Source of the DNA: Acestrorhynchus altus
Taxonomy: Eukaryota > Chordata > Actinopteri > Characiformes > Acestrorhynchidae
Direction: 5' to 3'
NCBI GenBank assembly: GCA_034509495.1
Contig: CM067507.1
Coordinates: 18,440,102-18,504,101 of the forward strand
Length of the DNA: 64,000 nt
Shown here: piece by piece, positions 57,631-64,000 of the stretch
Layout of the letters: each line of letters starts with the position of its first letter
Numbering within the stretch: the first letter of the stretch is position 1
The notes under the pieces: model-generated
The model's database searches: none
What the model was told of the DNA's origin: nothing
The model's input: only the letters and a program-made list of their open reading frames with translations
Program-made: the position numbers and the translations under genes

Positions 57631-58270
57631 AAATAGTTGCACCCAGAAGGAATCAACCTACAGGGTTGAAATCTGGTGAGTAGATTTGACAATGAGACTT
57701 GAGAATGGATCAAGTTTCACACTCAGATATGCATGTGACACGAGCAAAGATGGGCCTTATCACTCTACTTGACTGACCATGTAAGTCCTGTTGCCCTTGC
57801 TTTCCATTCTGATTAGTGATACTGTGCTGGTAGTACCCTTTGCATACAAAGTATGCCTCAGAGAAGAGCTTGGAAGCAATTTGAGCCAGTACAAGAGTTT
57901 GGGAAGGGTCACATCATAGGTCTCTGGACGGGTGTGATCAACACATTGCATGTCACACCAGTCATGTGGATATTGCCGTAGCACACCGTTGGCAGCAGTG
58001 GATAGATGAAGGCATGTTCCAGCGACATGAAGGACCTGAGAGACCTACACAAACCACAGTGCAGGAGAACCAGCAGATTGTCCGACATACTCAGAGTGAC
58101 CCAACAGATATTGGACAGTCAGTGAGCAATGATGGCCTTAATAAGTCATTCTGTAAGTGGCAGCACCAGGGGCAAAGTCAGGTCCTTCAGACTGACCGAC
58201 CCTAACTGATCTTAACACCATGTCAATGTCAAAGTCATGGAGTCGCTCAGAATGGCAGTGGGTCATCCTC
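57631..58270 (+). mobile_element. Tc1-B relic, copy 4 (N-terminal half)
   Basis: The left edge shares a 31-base word with 20446-20476. From about 57850 the broken reading gives RAWKQFEPVQEFGKGHIIGL. From 57966, DIAVAHRWQQWIDEGMFQRH and GPERPTQTTVQENQQIVRHT follow; these are the two helix-turn-helix segments of the Tc1-B transposase. WQWVILSDKD (58252-58281) is the first Asp block, degraded. The catalytic remainder is absent. Confidence 0.83.
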
Positions 58271-58427
58271 AGCGACAAGGATATTTACATCCCTAATACA
58301 CTTTCAGTTCATGTGCTTTGTTGTTTATATTTTGTTCTCGGTTTCTGCCTCAGTCCAATCTCACCACCTGCATTATCACTTGGTAGGAACTTTGAATGGA
58401 ATGCAAGAGAAATGTAAAGTACTTTTA

Positions 58428-58563
58428 CAGCATTTCTATTGATCTGTTCACCCAGAACCATTTACAGCGTACAGGGAAGATACAGGGTCCAGACCATGAA
58501 GAAAACTAAAAACAGACAAAAATAGAGATACATGGTTTTCACTGAACAACAGCGATATGCATC
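58428..58563 (+). repeat. Repeat H, copy 2 (unclassified)
   Basis: ACAGCATTTCTATTGATCTG, CACCCAGAACCATTTACA, ATGAAGAAAACTAAAA and CAGCGATATGCAT match the order in copy 1 at 49238-49485. Confidence 0.65.
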
Positions 58564-58624
58564 CTATCTCCATATCTGCATTTCTAGAACATATAACTTC
58601 ATTTTAGTTTCCTTTTCAGTGGTA

Positions 58625-58676
<52 letters not shown>

Positions 58677-59220
58677 ATGTTATGTGTATCTATCAAATGT
58701 GCTATATTTACTGTCATTAATGAATTGTTGTGAAGTGGTCCTGTACTGACGCCTTGTAAGATGTTTTATGTACTTCATAAAATGTGTGTCTTGCATGTGT
58801 CGTGTATTTTAAATTGGAGACATATAACTATGTTAATTGACCTAAAAATCATCTAAAGAGGAAATGCTATTTTTAACTAATTTTGGATTATTGAACACGG
58901 CTAAATATGGGTGAGTTAGAGCTGGGAACATTACTACTGTTCCTTCCATTTTTCTTCCTGCTGTTTTCACGCTGTCGTGTTGTTAAATCTAAATGTATTT
59001 CTGAACAAAGCTGTGATTTCGATGTGTCTATCTGGACTTTAGTTGCTTACAGGAAGAAGAGAAGAAGGGAAGTGGCCTTAATGAAAACACCTTCAACAGG
59101 AAGTCAAACAGTGCTTTACTTCAATGAGCCTGAAGCCTGGTCTCTGAGTCCTCTTAACTGCTGTTCTCTCATTGAAAGATGCCTGTTGCAATCAACACAG
59201 CTTCCAACTGATAGCTATAT
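58564..59220. other. No gene supported; (GT)n inside
   Basis: Apart from the (GT)n tract (58627-58673), 58907-59220 is the non-repetitive start of a 237-codon plus frame whose second half is the AGT array. I see no homology for that start. Confidence 0.45.
58627..58673 (+). repeat. (GT)n microsatellite
   Basis: About 23 GT units. Confidence 0.97.
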
Positions 59221-59590
59221 GATGAATAGTAGTAATAATAGTAATTGTATTAGTAATTTTAGTAGCAGCAGTAGTAGTAGTAACAGTAGTAGTAGTAGTG
59301 GTAATAGTAACAGTAGTAACAGTAACGGAGATGGTAGTAATATTAAAAGTAGTTGTAGTAATATTAACAGTAGTAGTATCGGAAGTAGTAGTGATACTAA
59401 TAGTAGTAATAATACTAATATTAATAGTAGTAGTAGTAGTAATAGTAATAGTAGAAGTAGCAGCAGTAACAGTAGTAGTAATAATAATAGTAGTAATATT
59501 AATAGCACTCATAGTAATAGTAGTAGTAGTAATAATAATATTAATAGTAGCAGTAGTAACAGTAGTAGTAATATTAATAATAATGTGAAT
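59221..59590 (+). repeat. (AGT)n trinucleotide array
   Basis: Triplets AGT, AAT, AAC, AGC and ATT, with the same orientation as at 3974-4540. The AGT register encodes Ser/Asn and stays open, producing the longest open frame in the window (58907-59620). Confidence 0.95.
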
Positions 59591-59799
59591 GGTACATATG
59601 TTGCTCTGAGAAGCCTGTAGTGAAGGATTAATCTAGTCCAGTCTCTGAACGGTTCCAGACGGTGAACGGTTCCAGTCTGTGAACGGTTCCGCTCAGGAAC
59701 GTGTCACACACTGGATCGTCTTTTGGTTTGTCTGTTTTCAGATCAGATGCTGTTTTAATTGATTGTGTCCATCTCTGTTAATCATCTGTTAAACCGTGC
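59591..59799. repeat. Short 19-bp tandem repeat, about three units
   Basis: GTGAACGGTTCC or CTGAACGGTTCC recurs at 59646, 59664 and 59680 (spacing about 17-19). The remainder is unique-looking up to the L2 fragment. Confidence 0.6.
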
Positions 59800-60720
59800 G
59801 CTCCTGTTTGCCGCTGCCGCGCTCTTAAACCTTCCACTGCCCTTCACTTCTCCGCCGCTTTTGACCATGAAGTGACCGCAAGCCTTTCTGTGTCCTCCAG
59901 TACTGAGGAGCTGACCGCTCAATTTAATTCTGTCTGCCAAACCTTCCTGGACTCTGTAGCGCCATTAAAAATCAGGCAATCAAAGCCCAGATCAGAGCCA
60001 TGGTTAAATGAACATACCTGCGCCGTTAGACGGGAAAGCTGAACAGAGGTGGGGAAAGGACAGGTTGCAGGTTTCGTGAGAAATGTTAAAAGAGAGAGCT
60101 GGAGGTGTTATCAGAAATCTGTGAAAGCTGCTGGGTCAAAATTCTTTTCTGACATCATTGTCTCTAACTCTGCCAAGCCCCTCGTTCTTAACACACTGAG
60201 CCCTGTTCTTAATGTCCGTCAACCTGTCCATCTGGAAGCTTCCACTGAAACTTGTGATAGATTTCTTCACTTCTTTCTGGAGAAGGCTGTGAGCACTAGG
60301 ACCCTCATTTCACCACCCTCTTATGATCCATCCACCTTTGCACCCCGTGAGCAGTGGGTGGACGTCACAGATGCAGTGCTCCAGTGGTGTAGTTCCTACC
60401 TCTCAAATAGAAGTTTCTGTGTCAGCACCACAAGGCTCCAGTCTTGGACCTTGGTCTTTTTCTTGTTGTACGTGGCACTTTTTTCTTTAAACATGGTATC
60501 GCTTTTCACTGTAATATGGACGACTGTCAAGTTTATTTTCCACTGAAGCAAACTGGTACATGCTCAGTCCAATACTGGTACATGCTCAGTCCAGACTCTC
60601 CTTGACTGCCTTATTGACACTGGCGTCTGGATGGCCCTACATTTTCTGAATCTATTTATGACAATAAGACTGATCCAGTGACATCAGTGCTGACCTTTCC
60701 AATCTGGCACCAGCAACCAT
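59800..60720 (+). mobile_element. L2-like LINE fragment, internally deleted
   Basis: From about 59890 the plus strand reads EELTAQFNSVCQTFLDSVAP, then an alternate frame at 60049 with KSVKAAGSKFFSDIIVSNSA and ETCDRFLHFFLEKAV, the linker between endonuclease and reverse transcriptase of L2/CR1-type LINEs. A large deletion near 60345 joins this to AVLQWCSSYLSNRSFCVS, and after a frameshift to HGIAFHCNMDDCQVYFPLK (60492-60548). Here the usual YADD catalytic motif has become NMDD. SIDTGVW- or LIDTGVWMALHFL-type sequence ends it near 60660. The RT palm core is missing. The fragment lies between (AGT)n arrays at 59221 and 60727. Confidence 0.85.
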
Positions 60721-60726
60721 TTAGGT

Positions 60727-62815
60727 GGATAATAGTAATAGTAGTAGTACTATTAAAAGCAGTAGTATTAGAAATTGTAGCAGTAGTAATAGTCATATCA
60801 CTACTAGGAATAGTAGTTGCTGTATTAATAGTAGTAGCAGTAAAAGGAATCTTAGTCATAGTAATAGTAACAGTAGTAATAGTAGTAGTAATAGTACTAA
60901 TAGTAACAGTAGTAGCAGTAGTAGTAATATTTAAAGTAGTAGTAATAGTAACAGGAGTAACAGTAATCATAGTAATAGTAACAGTAGTAATAACAGTAGT
61001 GATAGTACTAATAGTAACAGTAGTAATAGCAGTAGTAATGTACTAATAGTAACAGTAGTAATAGTAATACTAGTAATAGTAACAGTAGTGATAGTACTAA
61101 TAGTAACAGTAGTAATAGCAGTAGTAATAGTAGTAACAGCAGTAATAGTAACAGTATGATAGTAACAATAGTAAATAGCAATCCCAGTACAGTAATCCTA
61201 GTAATAGTATCAGTAGTAATAGTACTACTAGTAATAGAAAGTCATAGCAATAGTAATACAAGTAATAGTAGTACTATTAGTAGTACAGTAGTAATAATAG
61301 TGTAATCATAGTAATAGTAACAGCAGTAAGAAAGTAAATACTCAGTACAGAACAGCAGTAATAGTAATTACAGTAATAGTAACAGTAGCAATAGTAATCA
61401 TGGTAATAGTACAGTAGTACAATAATCCCAGTAACAGTAACACCAGTACAGTAAATTCCAGCAATAGTAACAGTAATAGTAATCACAGTAACAGTAACAG
61501 TACAATAATCATACCAATAGCAACAGTAGTAATAGTAATCATAGTAATAGTATCAGTAAAAATAGCAATCACAGTAACAGTAAATAGCAGGTTAACAATC
61601 CTAGTACAGTAACACTAGTAATAGTAAATTTGCAATAGTAACACAGCAGTAAGAAATCATAGTAATATAACAGTAGTACACAATCATACCAATAGTAACA
61701 GTAGTAATAGTAATCCCAGTAGTAACAGTAGTCATAGTAATCCCAGTAATAGTAAATAGAACAGTAATCCCAGTAACAGTAACAGAAAATAGTAAATCAT
61801 AGTAATAGTAATAGTAGTGATAGTAATCATAGTAATAGTAAATATACATATAGTAATCATAGTAATAGTAACAGTAGTAATAGAAGTATTAATAGTAGTA
61901 TTAACAGTAGTAGTTTTAATAGTAGTAGTATAGTAATCATAGTAATAGTAACAGTAGTAATAGTAACAGTAGTGATAGTAACAATAGTAATAGCAATCCT
62001 AGTAATAGTAATCCTAGTAATAGTATCAGTAGTACAGAATACTAGTAATAGAAACAGTAGTAATAGTACATACAAGTAATAGTAATCCTAGTAATAGTGT
62101 ACAGTAGTAATAGTAATCATAGTAATAGTACGTGTAATAGTAATACTAGTACAGAAACAGTAGTAATAGTAATCATAGTAATAGTAACAGTAGTAATAGT
62201 AATCATAGTAATAGTAATGAGTAGTACAATAATCCTAGTAATAGTAACACTAGTAATAGTAATTCTAGTAATAGTAAACAGGTATACAGTAATCATAGTA
62301 ATAGTAACAGTAGTAATAATAATCATACCAATAGTAACAATAATAATATAACAATAATAGTAACAGTAATAGTAATCATAGTAAGTAACAGTAGTAAATA
62401 ATAATCCAGTATTTAAACATCTAGTAATTCAGTATGCAACAGTAGTAATAGTAACTACAAAGAAGAAAGTAATAGCAGGCTAACAATCATACTAATAGTA
62501 ACAGTAGCAATAGTAATCCTAGTAATAGTAACAGTAGTCATAGTAACTTAGTAATAGTAACAGCAGTAACAGTAATCCTAGTAACAAATATAGTAATAGT
62601 AACTACAGTAATAGTAACAGTAGTGATAGTAATCATAGTAATAGTAATGAGTAGTGATAGTAATCATAGTAATAGTAACAGTAGTAATAGTAACAGTAGT
62701 GATAGTAATCATAGTAATAGTAACAGTAGTAATAGTAACAGTAGTGATAATCATAGTAATAGTAACAGTAGTAATACTATTAGCAGCATCAGTTTATCTT
62801 TATATTTAATCTAGT
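60727..62815 (+). repeat. (AGT)n trinucleotide array, about 2.1 kb, with higher-order units
   Basis: Dominated by AGT, AAT, AAC, CAT and CCC triplets. Register-breaking indels are common between 61040 and 62600 and rarer before and after. A 45-bp unit is exact in spacing near the end: GAT triplets at 62656, 62701 and 62746. Reading frames in it are not genes. Confidence 0.95.
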
Positions 62816-63164
62816 AAATAATAAAAATATGGAGAAAAAGCTGAATCTTAAACACTTAAAACTAAACTGATCTTAAACTCAAGAGTGTTCAACTGTCTAC
62901 TGATTAGTTACTAATCATATACAACACTTTAACATCAGCACATCACAGAAAGTCTCTCTCTCTCTCTCTCTCTGTAGATTTTTTTTAGCTCTGATAAGAT
63001 TTGGATTTCAAATATATTTCCCTATGTATCTACAGATGTTTGTGTTAACGTCTTATTTACATTATTAAATTATTGAAATAATTGACATTTTTAAATGTAA
63101 TGTATGGATTATTGTCTCTAAATGACTGCTTCCCCACAGCTGTACAGAATTGCCTGTATATGCT
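62816..63164. other. No feature recognised; short (TC)n
   Basis: (TC)n at 62954-62973 and AT-rich DNA between the two arrays. Confidence 0.5.
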
Positions 63165-63900
63165 TATCACTGACTGACCGACTGTGGCTGACTGTGAGTG
63201 ACTAACTGCCTGATTGACTGACTGACTGTGAGTGTGACCGTTACTGCGAGTGACTGACTGCCTCAATTGACTGACCGGATCGACCGACCGACCGTGACTG
63301 ACTGCTCATTGGATCGATCGACTGCGACTGGGATTGCTCGATCTGACTGGATCAGACTGACTGTCTGTGACTGACTGTCTGTGACTGACTGTCTGTGACT
63401 GACTGTCTGTGACTGACTGATCGTTCGTTGATTGACTGATCGACTGATCAGATCGACTGGCTCTATTGACTGACTGACTGATGACTGATTGATTGATTGA
63501 TTGATTGGATTGCTTGATTGACTGACTTACTGATTGACTGACCGACTGACTGACTGTGACTGACTGCCTGATCAGACTGTGCACTGGACTGACTGGTTCG
63601 CTCGTGGACTGACTCACTGACTGCCCACTGTGACTGGACTCACTGACTGCCCGGACTGCATCTGGGACTCACTGACGGACGGACTGATTGCCTAAGACTG
63701 ACTGACGGACTGACTGTCTGACTGCCTGTGACTGACTAACTGACAGACTGATTGAATAAGACTGACTGCCTGACTGACTGCGACTGACCAACTGACCGAC
63801 TGTGATCACCGACTGACTTATTGGATCGACTGACTTATTGACTGACTGACTTATTGGACTGACTTCGATCATTAACTGACTGACGGATTTGACTGACATC
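63165..63900 (+). repeat. Degenerate (GACT)n array
   Basis: Tetranucleotide GACT/TGAC units with GATT, GACC and GATC variants. A 14-bp unit CTGTCTGTGACTGA is exactly repeated four times at 63361-63416. Minus-strand frames read Ser-Gln-Ser-Val repeats and are artefacts. Confidence 0.93.
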
Positions 63901-64000
63901 TTCATCATTCCTCACTCATCAGCATCAGCACTGTGTAGACAAACGCAGAATGTTCTGTGTGACTTTACTCAATATCTGGGCCTTTTCGCACCCACCGGCT

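Noticed and set aside
58907..59620. Longest open frame (237 codons, plus) with a hydrophobic N-terminus and a Ser/Asn-rich tail
   Set aside because: The second half is the AGT array, which is open by nature in that register. The first 100 codons show no family resemblance and no splice or promoter context that I can support.
63057..63908. Minus-strand frames rich in Ser-Gln-Ser-Val
   Set aside because: Direct translation of the GACT array; period-4 repeats cycle through frames and give repetitive peptides.

Overview
The window looks like intergenic or intronic DNA from a teleost fish. I found no protein-coding gene, tRNA gene, rRNA gene, CRISPR array or bacterial operon that I can support. 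The evidence for a fish is the mix of decayed Tc1/mariner transposons with DD34E-type transposase remnants, tRNA-derived SINEs of teleost type, small hAT-like and MITE-like elements, two LINE fragments, and very frequent (CA)n, (GA)n and (CT)n microsatellites. The species cannot be fixed from the sequence. An otophysan (catfish, characin or carp-like) source is a guess from the repeat style. Repeat family names used here (Tc1-A to Tc1-F, S1 to S5, G, H) are working labels, not database names.

Layout. 1-2112: truncated SINE, Tc1-A relic, and a locally duplicated block with (GA)n tails. 3305-4540: a LINE 3' end sandwiched between (AGT)n arrays. 5780-12770: Tc1-C, SINE S1, Tc1-A and Tc1-D relics, and a hAT-like element with a target duplication. 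13-20 kb: mostly unique-looking DNA with microsatellites, a tRNA-derived SINE and a 169-bp inverted-repeat MITE. 20-26 kb: Tc1-B and Tc1-D transposase relics, a hAT-like element holding a (CA)n tract, and a Tc1-D deletion derivative. 27-38 kb: the densest transposon graveyard (SINEs S2 to S5, Tc1-A, B, D, E, and a hAT relic with a BED-finger-like piece). 38-47 kb: microsatellites, nested Tc1 pieces, otherwise plain. 47-58 kb: Tc1-D, E, F, B and a Tc1-A copy interrupted by repeat S3. 59-64 kb: long degenerate (AGT)n arrays around an L2-like LINE fragment, then a degenerate (GACT)n array to the edge.

Nothing here works as a gene set. Every transposase or reverse transcriptase trace carries stops, frameshifts or deletions. 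The most interesting structure is that two unrelated LINE fragments, about 56 kb apart, are each bounded on both sides by (AGT)n arrays in the same strand orientation. Next are a five-copy Tc1-D deletion subfamily that appears to share one deletion junction, and several nested or target-site-flanked insertions that can be ordered in time. Family assignments of mobile elements rest on recognising motifs by eye. Boundaries are usually good to about 10-30 bases unless a terminal repeat or target duplication is stated.
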